A stretch of DNA of 64,000 bases from Trichomonas vaginalis G3 (Eukaryota; Parabasalia; Trichomonadida; Trichomonadidae). The stretch spans positions 14,517,962 through 14,581,961 of the forward strand of contig NC_067208.1 of assembly GCF_026262505.1 (NCBI RefSeq). The letters are read 5' to 3'. This document shows positions 25,601-35,408 of the stretch, one piece after another. Made by a program: the position numbers and the translations under genes. Every line of letters starts with the position of its first letter. The first letter of the stretch is position 1. A model generated the notes under the pieces. The model searched no databases. It worked only from the letters and a program-made list of their open reading frames with translations, and was not told the origin of the DNA.

Positions 25601-25886
25601 GGAAGATCTCTATTTCGTCGAGATTGAAGCTAGTTCTGCTTTCAAAAGTAGATTTGATAAAATGTTCAAGAATGTCTTCGTTAATGTCGGTGTATATATT
25701 GCTTTCTATTGCTATCTTCATATTGTAAAGCAACAGCTTGTGATCTTCTTCATTTATGTCATTTTGCGATTTATGATATTTATCAAGCATGAAATTGCAG
25801 ATTTCTGCAGGATTTGCGTTTGTCCTACTTGGATGGCTTGATATGGACTTCTTTCCAGCATGTGGTTTCGGCTGGTTTCGCGACAT
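22617..25886 (-). CDS. Scc2/NIPBL-like HEAT-repeat protein
   Basis: 1089 residues, all alpha-helical. The N-terminus is a short basic, disordered stretch (MSRNQPKPHAGKKSISSHPS). Helical pairs follow throughout. Around residues 490-600 the pattern KNRLTIIKTIADL..., ISDISPSVREKTIEILSNLL, SLKDKSPSVISTALSVLM resembles the HEAT core of the cohesin loader Scc2/NIPBL (SD.S.SVRE.A.EL). If so, it loads cohesin on chromosomes with Scc4. It is shorter than yeast Scc2, as lean protist versions can be. Other HEAT proteins (condensin or importin types) are possible. The start is the first ATG after stops; CTTTCATCAATACTACGTAA precedes it. Confidence 0.6.
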   Translation of the reverse strand: MSRNQPKPHAGKKSISSHPSRTNANPAEICNFMLDKYHKSQNDINEEDHKLLLYNMKIAIESNIYTDINEDILEHFIKSTFESRTSFNLDEIEIFLTLLSIDKLTKLRDIEFLKILISEFNKFCLKNIFTENNDIQSFNIINIMPSLYNILTNWPDLDESILKPLSSTIIRLFYCNQSSVVLQRSTATIICLIFHKNLGINQDIIQEIIFEGKKTINEKKTITIIADQNEKVQVSLMSYFLIEIIQISENPDDSYGQSDTICKNVISKLIENFNPQNKIFEKFSKDVSLLLYHPNFPVCELIARNLLIGSMTMIEMKEVYIQTCLNVISELIKAVSKGNKLQKEEVFISFPMSLIDKSDETVLSLYKNSEFPSNTKERDIAIYILLSFCHKTESNSFLYNKSSVDYLMSYLSNKTEKNELKKIYDDATRNDDYSFPFDYSLIMSVSLFKENEMNLSLKKLIDFISKFNTQMTIKNRLTIIKTIADLTSIDRTFLGNPNVIKRIEASISDISPSVREKTIEILSNLLTNDEMNEKYFDCIILSLKDKSPSVISTALSVLMKQKNIENQNCQIIKNVTVLLDSQSSIVRKRSKDLIKKLFETNPILTFSNILIQNLMNENIQKIVNKMNLTELIVEKTIDTFQENVTLEGVKTVDFISTHYEEFAVKYKYCDILMKLHNEIEIEDDRILSLLSESISNLLCYNLIVDQKLAKETLKKSIFNLQKSVSVDVIFSESKLSCFLEENILKKSDITKNIVNKLLQFLDNKNVSKRSILIIGGLGKFTKENDLKSQIFQKLKVLYENSDDKKFRSIVLKSLLSISTSSDKLLLDISKIMENALFLSEEEIVESIEYFGYILEHDNDENSFVSIIPRLYPQILKIGITENTMIRTKTFNLISKCLERGILLSFQVSSFLVSLIFFEENHFEVLNLISKMNEKDQKFVVSSILSSIDSTIDLYKGKFSVFDIFHVLSQKNKNFFFEDLSDFFYESINLQKEQKIVSFVVNQLTKTFFAKEESEKILQITKNSSLSSQIFQILRESKKQNVDYNSIYICCQILYLKYYFEGKIIDEPPTFDEEKIDILKKYISMLMKQK

Positions 25887-26635
25887 TTACGTAGTATTGA
25901 TGAAAGAAAATTTGAGTTTACACTAATTAGAGTGATGTACCCTATCGTCACATCATAATAATATTTTGCATTTTAGATATAAATATTGTCATGTATCCAT
26001 AGATTCTGCATAATAGCTGCTTAATAACATCTAAAAGCAAGAATTTCATTTTAGACAATTTAATATCTTTGATTTATGCATCGTGATTATTGTCATGATA
26101 TCTCTGAGTGAATTAAGTTATTTCTATCGGTCCCTCTTTGTAATAAATCAAATACAAAAATCATGAATTATTAAGTTGATCTAATCTGAGTAAAATTGCT
26201 TGAAAAATAATAGGCTGATCATCAGAGTTCGGTGGTTTCTCTAGATTTCATGAATTGATAATCTAATGTAAATAATTTTAAATTTAATAGCTTTAATGAA
26301 CAATAAAGAAATCGTAATAGATAAGCTTAGTACAGTTTGTTTATTCGCAGTGGAAGGAATAGTAAATTTTTGAAATAAAATTCCAAAAAGCTCAACTACC
26401 AAATGAGAGCAGTGGTAATCTTAATATTGCGCGATTCACTTGATATTAAAGAAGTACTTAATGGATAACTGATTAGTTTTGAAGACGAAGATCTTTATTC
26501 GATCAATTTTTAAAAATTTGTGAATTCAAAATAGAAATATTGCAACGATGTGAGAACAAAGTGATTTTAAAAATCAATTTTATAAATGCTATATAAAAAT
26601 TGTTTCAATAATTTTAATATCCCATAACTTCTAAC
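25887..26635. other. Divergent intergenic, 749 bp
   Basis: Promoter region for both the HEAT gene (minus) and the BspA-like gene (plus). AT-rich; no strict TCAYWW initiator stands close to either start, and I see no gene in it. Confidence 0.5.
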
Positions 26636-27568
26636 ATGAATTGGACTGAGATCAATAAAACAGTTGTTTTCTTTGAACCCCCGTCAGTTTTACCTCAACA
26701 ATCTTTCCATAAAACAGATTGTGTTCATTTCAAAGTTTTTGGGGATGTTACAGAAATTTCTGATGAGTGCTTTTATCAATATAAATGCCTTGAGACCCTT
26801 GAATTACCAGATTCCATCCTGAAGATTGGAAATTCAATTATTGCCGAAACAAAGATTAAAACAATTCATATCCCATTAAACTGCAAAGACTTACATGGCT
26901 TTGGTTCATTTGATTGGACATATTCCCTTGAAGAATTTACAATTAGCCCTGAATCGCGATATTTTAGCGTATTTGATGGAGTATTATATAACAAATTAAT
27001 GACAAAGTTGATTTGTTATCCTAGTGCTCGTAAAGCTCATATTTATACAGTTCCATATGGTGTTAAAACATTTATGGCTTCTTCAACTAATTGCATCTCG
27101 TTTTTAAAGCAGATGATAATTCCTCAGACCACATCTGATGTATTTCATCTTCTTTATAATTGTACAGTCCCTGATATTAAAGTAATTATTTATAGATTTC
27201 CTGGAGCCAGTGCAAGTGATCTTATTATAGGAAATTTCTCGTTCAATAGTATGAGTAATTATGGGAGAGATAATCTTACCTTCATAACATCTGAATATTA
27301 TTCAGAGTATTACGAAATCAATTCTAGTGTTCGATTGTTCGGATTAAATGGAAAGAAGAACATTCGCTACACAGACACATTCTTCTCTCTTCTCACTACC
27401 ATCAAAACAGTTGATGTTTCTCCTAGTTTTGTTTCGGTTTTGACGACAGGATTCTCAAACTCTCCAAATGCTGTTATCAACATTGAGAGATTGAGTTCAT
27501 TACGTGCAAATAATTGTTTTCGATCCTCTTTCGTATCATTATTAGTTTTCATCAGTTTAATAAAGTAA
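26636..27568 (+). CDS. BspA-like leucine-rich repeat protein
   Basis: 310 residues of the TpLRR (LRR_5) type, the largest surface-protein family of T. vaginalis. Repeats are visible as FKVFGDVTEISDECFYQYK, LETLELPDSILKIGNSII and IKTIHIPLNCKDLHGFGS in the first 120 residues; the pattern weakens later. There is no N-terminal signal peptide (starts MNWTEINKTVVFFEP). The last 17 residues (SSFVSLLVFISLIK) are hydrophobic and could be a tail anchor or a GPI-like signal. Related proteins face the host or bacteria. It ends 89 bp before the convergent PEPCK gene. Confidence 0.8.
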   Translation: MNWTEINKTVVFFEPPSVLPQQSFHKTDCVHFKVFGDVTEISDECFYQYKCLETLELPDSILKIGNSIIAETKIKTIHIPLNCKDLHGFGSFDWTYSLEEFTISPESRYFSVFDGVLYNKLMTKLICYPSARKAHIYTVPYGVKTFMASSTNCISFLKQMIIPQTTSDVFHLLYNCTVPDIKVIIYRFPGASASDLIIGNFSFNSMSNYGRDNLTFITSEYYSEYYEINSSVRLFGLNGKKNIRYTDTFFSLLTTIKTVDVSPSFVSVLTTGFSNSPNAVINIERLSSLRANNCFRSSFVSLLVFISLIK

Positions 27569-27657
27569 TTTGTCTCTTACTTTAAGAGAAACACAGTAAA
27601 AAAATTCAAAAGTTAATTTATAAAATATCGATCAGAAAGAAAGAAACTGTTTAAGAC

Positions 27658-29460
27658 TTACTGGCAACGCTTAAGGATTTCCTGAGAAACGTCGAGGAGT
27701 TCCTGAGAAACGTGGCCGATTGTGTTCTTGAGGTAGTCATCGTTAGCAGCGACCTGGGCCTTGATCTTCTCCTTATCCTGGTGCATAAGCTCCTGGAACT
27801 GTTCCTTTGTGAAGTTGAGGCCATCCCAATCGATATCCTCGTACTCTGGGACGTAGCCGAGTGGAGAAATGTGTGTTGGGGCCTTGCCGTAGAGTCTGTT
27901 GACCATCCAGCCGAGAACACGAGCGTTCTGACCGTAGCCTGGCCAAAGGAACTTGCCTGCTGGGGACTTGCGGAACCAGTTGACGTGGAAGACAATTGGT
28001 GTCTTGGCGAGCTTAGCCATCTCAAGGTAGTGCTTGAAGTAGTCACCCATGTGGTAGCCGCAGAATGGAAGCATAGCGAATGGATCACGGCGGAGAGCAC
28101 CGAGCTTACCATCGGCAGCAGCGGCTGTCTGTTCGGAACCAACTGTAGCACCAAGGTAAACACCGTGAGCCCATGATGTAGCCTGGAAGACGAGTGGGAT
28201 ATCGTTCATACGACGGCCACCATAGACGAAGATGGAGACTGGAACACCGGCTGGGTTCTCCCAATCTGGATCAATGCATGGGCAGTTAGCAGCTGGAGCA
28301 GCGAAGCGGGAGTTTGGATGTGATGAGACACGGCCGCAATCTGGTGTCCAGTCCTTGTTCTGCCAGTCGATAAGGTGAGCTGGGGCCTTCTCTGTCATAC
28401 CCTCCCACCAGACATCGCCGTCATCTGTAAGAGCGACGTTTGTGAAGATTGTGTTACGAGCGCAGGAGAGAAGAGCGTTTGGATTTGTTGTCATAGCTGT
28501 GCCTGGGGCAACACCGAAGAAACCGTTTTCTGGGTTGATGGCGCGGAGTTCACCATCCTTGTTTGGCTTGATCCAAGCGATATCATCACCGACTGTTGTG
28601 ACTTCCCAGCCCTTCTTGCGGAGTTCCTCTGGTGGGATCAACATGGCGAAGTTTGTCTTGCCGCAAGCTGATGGGAATGCAGCTGTGACGAATGTCTTCT
28701 TGCCTTCTGGGTTCTTGACACCAAGAATAAGCATGTGCTCAGCGAGCCAGCCTTCCTTGCGGGCGAGGTTGGAGCCAATACGGAGAGCGAAGCACTTCTT
28801 GCCGAGAAGAGCGTTGCCACCATAGCCAGAGCCATAAGACCAGATAGCCTGTTCCTCTGGGTAGTGTGTGATGTATGTGTTCTCTGGGTCGCATGGCCAT
28901 GCAACATCCTGGCGGCCATCCTTAAGTGGGTAACCAACAGAGTGGACGCATGGGATGAAGTCGCCGTTCTCACCGATGCATTCGAGAACCTTTGTGGAAA
29001 CACGGGTCATGATTCTCATTGAGACAACGACGTATGGAGAGTCGGAAATCTCGACACCGTTCTTACCGATTGAAGATCCGATTGGGCCCATTGAGAATGG
29101 GATGACGTACATTGTACGGCCTTCCATGCAGCCGTTGTAGAGACCACGGAGTTTCTTCTTCATGACTTCTGGATCTTCCCAGTGGTTTGTTGGTCCTGCA
29201 TCTTCTTTGTTCTTGGAGCAGATGAATGTGCGGGACTCAACACGAGCGACATCGCGTGGGTCGGAGTGGTAAAGGTAACATCCTGGGCGCTTCTCTTGGT
29301 TAAGCTTGATTGCCATCTTGGAATCAACCATTTGCTTGAAAAGCATATCAGCTTGTTCCTGGGAACCATCAATCCACATAACATTCTTTGGCTTGCAAAG
29401 GGCGACGAACTCGTCGACGAATGCCTGAACTTTCTTGCTCTTGTTGAATGCTTGAGCCAT
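27658..29460 (-). CDS. PEPCK: Phosphoenolpyruvate carboxykinase, GTP-type
   Basis: 600 residues catalysing oxaloacetate plus GTP to PEP, CO2 and GDP; in trichomonads it works mainly in the carboxylating direction, feeding malate to the hydrogenosome. Seen: [17 protein letters not shown] (about 214-230), the P-loop [13 protein letters not shown] with the reactive Cys (about 272-284), VGDDIAW, and [35 protein letters not shown]-like [10 protein letters not shown]. Length is normal. I chose the second ATG ([10 protein letters not shown]) because a good initiator lies just before it. GC-rich, strongly biased codons set it apart from the neighbours and indicate high expression. Confidence 0.97.
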   Translation of the reverse strand: MAQAFNKSKKVQAFVDEFVALCKPKNVMWIDGSQEQADMLFKQMVDSKMAIKLNQEKRPGCYLYHSDPRDVARVESRTFICSKNKEDAGPTNHWEDPEVMKKKLRGLYNGCMEGRTMYVIPFSMGPIGSSIGKNGVEISDSPYVVVSMRIMTRVSTKVLECIGENGDFIPCVHSVGYPLKDGRQDVAWPCDPENTYITHYPEEQAIWSYGSGYGGNALLGKKCFALRIGSNLARKEGWLAEHMLILGVKNPEGKKTFVTAAFPSACGKTNFAMLIPPEELRKKGWEVTTVGDDIAWIKPNKDGELRAINPENGFFGVAPGTAMTTNPNALLSCARNTIFTNVALTDDGDVWWEGMTEKAPAHLIDWQNKDWTPDCGRVSSHPNSRFAAPAANCPCIDPDWENPAGVPVSIFVYGGRRMNDIPLVFQATSWAHGVYLGATVGSEQTAAAADGKLGALRRDPFAMLPFCGYHMGDYFKHYLEMAKLAKTPIVFHVNWFRKSPAGKFLWPGYGQNARVLGWMVNRLYGKAPTHISPLGYVPEYEDIDWDGLNFTKEQFQELMHQDKEKIKAQVAANDDYLKNTIGHVSQELLDVSQEILKRCQ

Positions 29461-29467
29461 AATTAAT

Positions 29468-29475
29468 AAAAGTGA
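29468..29475 (-). promoter_or_regulatory. Initiator (Inr) of PEPCK
   Basis: Minus-strand TCACTTTT matches the T. vaginalis initiator TCA(+1)YWW and stands 7 bp before the ATG, the normal very short leader. It supports the start at 29460 over 29508. Confidence 0.65.
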
Positions 29476-31059
29476 AGAGAAACTTAAACGATTCTCAATT
29501 TGTTTCAATTGAGTGACCTTGAGTGGTCAGAGGTTCCTCTCAAAATTGTGAGCTCTTCGTCCTGAGGTTTTTTCCAACATATAAGTGGTCTCAAAAAACA
29601 TTTTCGGATGTGACATAAATGCTCTTACATAGTTTCGCGATCAAGAACCATGGATTGGCATTTTTTATTCTCACAATTTTACTTCATTGTTTTTTAGCCC
29701 TCAATTTTGGATAGTCAATATTCAAAATTTTGACGTGCATTTTTATCTAATATTGTATGCTGATAATAATTAATTATTCTATAATTTTCTCTCAATCTTT
29801 TATTTTTTCAATGTTTGTAATTCCCAATTCCGATCGTCCTTATGAATTTTGCAAATTACCTCAGACTTTTCAGAGGATTGAGTGGCAATTTTTAGTCCCT
29901 ACACTATTTCAATATAAGCTCCATTTTTAAACAGTTTTTAAAAATCGAGCATTGAAAAGTGTGATGAGACTTAGGATTTATCTTTTAAAAGTACAGTAAT
30001 TGAATTCAATCTTATTTTATCCAATTTTGCTTTGAAATGAATTCTTTCATATTTCTTTAATTTGTTCAGTACATATTTATCTTCTAATATACTCTTGTTA
30101 AATGTCCTCCTTACTTTCATAAAATATCAGCTTTTTCAAAATTTTTCAATACAAACTTTTGAAAATCATCGAAAGAGTTGGATTATTTGTACTTAATCTT
30201 ATCATATTTGCTATATTTCTCTTTAATAAAATATTCATTGTTATTTCGATAATGAATTCTCCAATAGCTTATCAGCTAGCCATGCTCCTAGCAATAGGAA
30301 AACCTAGTGCAAAGTATGCATATCCCTATCAAAAAGCTTTAAAAACTTATCAGTGTTCTTAAATAAAAAATTAATATCAACCGTATCTTATTTTCCTCAA
30401 GTAAACACAAAGCTTTTCATTCTTTCGAATCTTTCTTGAACAGTTTCAAATCGGATTTACTCCTTCATATTCATATTACCTGATGGAGAAAACTATATTA
30501 TTCATTCAATAGTAAGGAAACAGTCGTACCTCTTATTTTTTGGTTCTGATAGCCTAAAAGAAATCTCTTCATATTTCAGTAGTTAATAATAGTTGCAATT
30601 GATCTTCTGAAATATATTCTGCTGTTCGAGTGTAATATTTCTTATTTGCTGACAAGCCCTGATGAATAGACTGTGTGAAGTTTTGTCTTTGAGAGAAGCT
30701 AACAAATCAACTAAAATATAGGATGTCCTCACAAACTCACAGAATGAAGGTGATAAATCTATTCACATGCAACCATCTGATTCTTGGTGCAAATCAACGT
30801 TTCTGCTTTTGAAAAGTTTCTGCTTGATAAACTTTTGAAATGATATCAATTCTGAAATTTTGATCAAAGTTCAAGCATTCACCTCACCAGTCAAGATGGA
30901 AATGACTGTAAAATGCCAGATAAGTCGTGGCTTTTAAAGATGAAATTCCTAATCTTGTTAAGTTTGTTTGACGATTAATATTTGCATTTTCTGTGGCGCA
31001 AGCAAAAAGGGAATGCTCATAATTCTAGGGAAATTTTTAAATTTGATTTATTTTTTATA
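29476..31059. other. Divergent intergenic, 1.6 kb
   Basis: AT-rich, between PEPCK (minus) and NudC (plus). A frame at 30159-30362 is hydrophobic but has AT-driven composition and no promoter; I do not call it. No RNA gene was recognised. Confidence 0.5.
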
Positions 31060-31065
31060 TCACAT
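31060..31065 (+). promoter_or_regulatory. Possible Inr of nudC
   Basis: TCACAT fits TCA(+1)YWW and stands 18 bp before the ATG at 31084. It is the reason for rejecting the longer start at 30982. Confidence 0.4.
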
Positions 31066-31083
31066 GTCATCCGGCTACTTAAG

Positions 31084-31602
31084 ATGGAATACAAAGGAAA
31101 AAACTACACTTGGGATCAGACATTAGAAGATGTCACAGTTTATGTTAAAGTTGAGAAAGGCATACCAAGTAAAATGGTTAATTGCAAAATTACAAAGGAT
31201 CATTTAATAGTTGGTGTTAAGAATCAGACACCAATCGTCGATGGCCAACTTTCTGAGCCAGTTGTTCCAAGTGAGTCATCATGGAGTATCCAAGATTCCA
31301 AAGATGGCCGCGAAATCCAAGTCAATCTTATCAAGAAGACTGGCCAGAAATGGTGGGCTAATGTTATCGAGGGCGATGAACAGATCGATACTACAAAGTG
31401 CGTTCCAGAGAACAGCAAACTCGAAGACTTAGATCCAGAAACACGCCAAACAGTAGAGAAAATGATGTATGATCAGCGCGCAAAGGCAATGGGACAGCCA
31501 ACAACAGACGAACTCAAGAATATGGAGATGCTTAAGAAGCTCCAAGAACAACATCCAGAGCTTAAGGATCAAATTGCTGCAGCTGCCGCAGGAAAGAACT
31601 AA
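31084..31602 (+). CDS. NUDC: NudC, nuclear distribution / dynein co-chaperone
   Basis: 172 residues. A CS (p23-like) domain covers about 1-105, with YTWDQTLEDVTVYVKVEKG at its start and SSWSIQDSKDGREIQVNL at its end. It is followed by the family's conserved C-terminal helix region: CVPENSKLEDLDPETRQTV, EKMMYDQRAKAMGQPTTDE, LKKLQEQHPELKD. NudC aids Hsp90 with LIS1/dynein clients and acts in nuclear movement and cytokinesis. It lacks the N-terminal coiled coil of metazoan NudC, so it resembles the shorter protist forms. Stop TAAA overlaps a possible polyadenylation signal. Confidence 0.93.
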   Translation: MEYKGKNYTWDQTLEDVTVYVKVEKGIPSKMVNCKITKDHLIVGVKNQTPIVDGQLSEPVVPSESSWSIQDSKDGREIQVNLIKKTGQKWWANVIEGDEQIDTTKCVPENSKLEDLDPETRQTVEKMMYDQRAKAMGQPTTDELKNMEMLKKLQEQHPELKDQIAAAAAGKN

Positions 31603-32283
31603 AATTCTTCGATCACAACAAAATACTTAATAAAGATTATTTTAACTAATAGGAGTTTTACTCTTTTTTCTCTATCAAAATTATGATCTTCTTGAAATAT
31701 GATGAATATAAATGAAATTAGCTTTTGTTTTAAATTGATATAAGATACACTTTGAAATATTTAATCTTAAATTATATCATATATCGATCTCATAAATATT
31801 AAGTGCTTTGGCATTATAATATAGGGAGTATAAGACTCTTGTCTATACATGCAAGACGATAGCCATAATTATGGGGAGCTGCTCGGCGAGCAATTTTTGA
31901 CATTCGCGCGCTCACGCTCGCAACGATAGAGAGTAAAAATACCAATTATGATCTTCCCTTGGATGAGTTCTGATCATTGCCTAGCATTCAACAAAAAATA
32001 ATTTTTCCTATAAGGTCGCCAAAAAAAGTGCGGAAATTAAAAACCGCAGTTTGAGTACTTTCTGAGAGTCTGTTTGTCAGAAAGTATACATTTGTAAACT
32101 TTCTGACACTAAAATTTTTTTGGTCCTTTCAAAGTTTTTGACAATGTCAAAAAGTATACATCGGGGCTCTCAATTTTCCTCTCAAACGGCGGTTTTTTAA
32201 AACGCTCATTTTTTCATCGACCTTAACCATTTGTTTGGAAAAAAAATTGAGAGCTTTAGTTTAAAATTTTGTCATTTTTGAAC
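31603..32283. other. Convergent intergenic with GC island and MITE
   Basis: AT-rich except for a GC-rich island at 31873-31932. That island contains the hairpin GCTCGGCGAGC (31881-31891) directly followed by AATTTTTGA, then GCGCGCTCACGCTCGC. The MITE copy 2 follows at 32011. No protein frame. Confidence 0.5.
32011..32225. mobile_element. 215-bp MITE, copy 2 (inverted)
   Basis: Reverse complement of 16581-16795, same length, ends TAAGGTCG and CGACCTTA. The two copies face each other over 15.2 kb. Confidence 0.8.
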
Positions 32284-32508
32284 TTAATCTGGAGGAACAT
32301 TGTTTTCCAAATCTTCTTCGTTGCAAACCATCATGATTTGCATTCTCGGTATATGTTTTGGATTAAGATGAACAGAGATTCCATCAATATGGGTGTAAGG
32401 TTCGTAGTCAGCACTTTCATCAGGACTCGAGTAAGGTTTCTGTATGGAAACAATATCTGTAACGTAATGAAATTTCCTTCTAAATTGATCTATTTCACCA
32501 ACATCCAT
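32284..32508 (-). CDS. Small hypothetical protein
   Basis: 74 residues from MDVGEIDQFRRKFHYV; an earlier ATG (32562) adds 18 Lys/Ser-rich residues. Unknown family. The middle (SIQKPYSSPDESADYEPYTH) and the end (HIPRMQIMMVCNEEDLENNV) look protein-like and codon use is ordinary, which is why I keep it. It ends 59 bp past the MITE. No initiator was identified. It could be a short conserved protein or a fragment. Confidence 0.45.
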   Translation of the reverse strand: MDVGEIDQFRRKFHYVTDIVSIQKPYSSPDESADYEPYTHIDGISVHLNPKHIPRMQIMMVCNEEDLENNVPPD

Positions 32509-32773
32509 TTTTTTGATTTTTTGTTGGAATTTTGAAGATTTTTTTTTCCACATTCCACTCAATAAATTCCAAAAAAAAAATGGGGGAGAAAGAATTCCAA
32601 AGAGAATTAATTCTCAGATTACTCTCATAGATCATTAATACCCAAATTCTAGAAGATTAATGTTTATATTACACTACATTTCATCTTGAATCAAAATGTT
32701 ATTTTAAAAGAAAAACAGATGAATTAAAATATAAAATATCTATTTTATAACAAAACAAATACACGAATAAACA

Positions 32774-35047
32774 TTAATCAATTTCTGCTTTGTAATCGAA
32801 ATATGAATTATTAACAAGAGATTTCTCATCATTTTGGTCTTTGATATGCTCAATCCTTCTATTCTTGCATATTCTAATAGCAATGCAAATAGAAGGCAAG
32901 AAAGCGCAAACAAAAAATAAAGAAATAATAATTATAGTGATTTTTGTGACAACTACTGGTTTCTTTCTTCCTTGATACAAACTTGGTCCGAATCCAGACT
33001 TCACCCGTGGAATACTGGCCGAATAATTGTTCGGAGTTACTTTTTCTGTTTGTCTTGGTGTATATTTATGAACTTCTGGAGGATTTGACCTACCATTATC
33101 TGTTATAATTTTAGGAGATCGCGTTGGGTTGTTATAAGATGGTGTTTGTTGATCCCAGCAGCGTTCAATTTTATTTGGTGTTGAAACGTTGAGTTTTACA
33201 TTGTTGCTTGCGAAAAACTCGTATTCTGTGAGACCATCCAACGCGTTGTACTCGAAAGTAAGGTCATTTCGGCCGCAATACCAAAATAAAATTTTATCAA
33301 CTCCATGAAGTGAAAATTGAGCGAAGGATTGGAAGCCAGGAGGCAAATACAAGAATTTCAGGTTGGTGCAACCTAGGAACATTCCTGTAGAAATTCTTTG
33401 AATTGCTGTTTTAGAAAGATCAACGGAATTTAGGCTTGAACAGCCCCAAAACAGGTAATCTCCAAGCTCCCTTTGAGGTCCTAGAATAACAGTTTTGATT
33501 GTTGTGCAGTTCATAAAAGAATAATCTTTAATTACATGGAAATTGATCGCTGTGAAGTTAATCATTGGCTCACTAGGACTTACTTCTGAGTTAACGCCTC
33601 CAATTATCCGTATTTTGGAGCAATAAGCGAAATGATAACCAAATCGAGACGTCATTCCTTTTATTTCGGAAAATAGAACGAACTGAAGGTTTGTACAGTT
33701 GTAAAATGTCTTGGATTCGAAGGAAACAGACTTCGCGAAGACCATTGAAGCTAAGGAAATACAATTTTCAAAAATGGATGCTCCTAAGATCAAATCGTTA
33801 GCAGGAAGATAAACTAGTTCAAGGGAAAGGCAATCTTTGAACGCCATGGCCGGTAATTGTAAAATCTTTTTTGATGATCTCAAATCTACAGCAGATAATG
33901 ATGATCCCATAAAACATCCTGGATGCAATCGAGTGAGTTCTGGTTTTCCGATGAATATTTCAATAGATGAATTTGAAAACGCATAATCAGAAATTTCATT
34001 CAGAAAATTAGAAGGAGTAAATGACTTAATACCACTACCCATAAAAGCCTTGTCGTATATCATATTAACTTTCATGTTCAATAATGAAACTTCTTCAAGA
34101 GCTTTTGTATTTTGAAATGACTCAATTCCAATCGATTGTAACTCTGAGTTTTCTGGTACTTCAATAATTCTGAGTGAGATGCAGTTCTTAAATGCAAAAT
34201 CTTCGATCACTTCGACAGATTTCGAAAAAGAAACTTTTTGGAGATTTTCACAGTCCATAAGTAATCCTTTTGGGATCCTTTGAAGGCGAAGAGTAATTTC
34301 GAAGTGACTAAGAATTCCGGCGAAGGCATAATCATCAAAATTTTTGATTCTTTGTAATGGCTCCGCGGAAACTTTTGTATTTAGGAAAGCGAATTCACTT
34401 ACCTGCTGTACTTCAGGGAGTATTACATTTTCGAGTGAAAAACAATTTGCAAATAAAAATCTTGGAATTTTTGAAATTTTTGCATGCGATAAATCGGCTG
34501 TTTTGAGTTCTGAACAATTATAAAAACCAGAATTAGCACTATCTATATCACAATCATGAGGAATCGAAATTTTTGACAATTTAACACAATTTAGAAAGGC
34601 GAACTCCGAGATTAACTTTGAGATCTTCGGTAATCCTATTTCTTTTGTATATTTCGTATCAGCAAAAGCGTAATTCGGAATTATATCTACATTTGTTTTT
34701 GACAAATCAATGTTATCAATAAAGGAATCTGCTGCAAAGTATGAGCTAAGCGTCGTGAGTGAAGTAGGAAATATCATTATTGGAATTTTGATATTTCGCA
34801 ACGAAAGTTCCGAGATTGATCTAATTGGAATTGAGCAATTCTTAAAAATTACTTTATCGCCAATCCTAATCTCGCGAAATAAATCTGGAGATGTAATTGA
34901 TAAATCAATAATTTTCATATTTTCTTCATTTTCGGCATTAAAAGAAATATTGTACTTCTCTAATGGGTTTGAAATACCTATGGTATAGTTCTTTCCAACT
35001 TCAAAGTCTTCATCGATCTTGTAGATCGTAAAAATAAAAAGCAGCAT
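32774..35047 (-). CDS. BspA-like LRR protein with transmembrane anchor
   Basis: 757 residues. MLLFIFTIYKIDED may be a short signal peptide. About 25 TpLRR repeats follow (e.g. NAFADTKYTKEIGLPKISKL-type units such as FAFLNCVKLSKISIPHDCD and FKNCISLRIIEVPENSELQ) up to about residue 620. A Ser/Pro/Thr-rich stalk comes next, then a transmembrane helix TIIIISLFFVCAFLPSICIA (about 703-722), and a 35-residue cytoplasmic tail with basic RICKNRR and a NSYFDYK motif that could act in endocytosis. This is the typical layout of T. vaginalis surface BspA proteins linked to host contact. The frame is intact. Confidence 0.88.
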   Translation of the reverse strand: MLLFIFTIYKIDEDFEVGKNYTIGISNPLEKYNISFNAENEENMKIIDLSITSPDLFREIRIGDKVIFKNCSIPIRSISELSLRNIKIPIMIFPTSLTTLSSYFAADSFIDNIDLSKTNVDIIPNYAFADTKYTKEIGLPKISKLISEFAFLNCVKLSKISIPHDCDIDSANSGFYNCSELKTADLSHAKISKIPRFLFANCFSLENVILPEVQQVSEFAFLNTKVSAEPLQRIKNFDDYAFAGILSHFEITLRLQRIPKGLLMDCENLQKVSFSKSVEVIEDFAFKNCISLRIIEVPENSELQSIGIESFQNTKALEEVSLLNMKVNMIYDKAFMGSGIKSFTPSNFLNEISDYAFSNSSIEIFIGKPELTRLHPGCFMGSSLSAVDLRSSKKILQLPAMAFKDCLSLELVYLPANDLILGASIFENCISLASMVFAKSVSFESKTFYNCTNLQFVLFSEIKGMTSRFGYHFAYCSKIRIIGGVNSEVSPSEPMINFTAINFHVIKDYSFMNCTTIKTVILGPQRELGDYLFWGCSSLNSVDLSKTAIQRISTGMFLGCTNLKFLYLPPGFQSFAQFSLHGVDKILFWYCGRNDLTFEYNALDGLTEYEFFASNNVKLNVSTPNKIERCWDQQTPSYNNPTRSPKIITDNGRSNPPEVHKYTPRQTEKVTPNNYSASIPRVKSGFGPSLYQGRKKPVVVTKITIIIISLFFVCAFLPSICIAIRICKNRRIEHIKDQNDEKSLVNNSYFDYKAEID

Positions 35048-35408
35048 ATAGTTTGTTTAATTATTATTCCGTCTTATATCTCAAATTCAATGAAATATTT
35101 GAAATATCGCGGAAGAAATTTTAACTATTAGAAGCATTTCATAGCATAATGTTTACAATCAACACGATAACCATATACGCTGCGCCAGAAATGAAGGAGA
35201 TATTGATTGAAAAGCAATTTCAAAAAAATTGATTTTATTGGAGAGTGATCAGCATGTCATTAGATTGTTCATTTATAAGGCATCAATGGCATTTTATACA
35301 ATCCAAGAAATATGGTTGAAATTTATCAAATCAGAATTTTATTTATTACCCTCAGTGTTGAAAGGTTTTAATATACATGAGTTGATTGAATATAAAAAAC
35401 AATAATGT
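35048..35408. other. Intergenic, 361 bp
   Basis: AT-rich promoter region of the BspA-like gene and the 3' flank of the glycine-rich pseudogene. Nothing else seen. Confidence 0.5.

Noticed and set aside
28375-29466. Several long frames opposite PEPCK
   Set aside because: GC-rich biased codons of PEPCK remove stops on the other strand.
29460-29508. Longer PEPCK start (16 extra residues, [10 protein letters not shown])
   Set aside because: It would lie upstream of the initiator at 29468-29475, so the transcript would not contain it.
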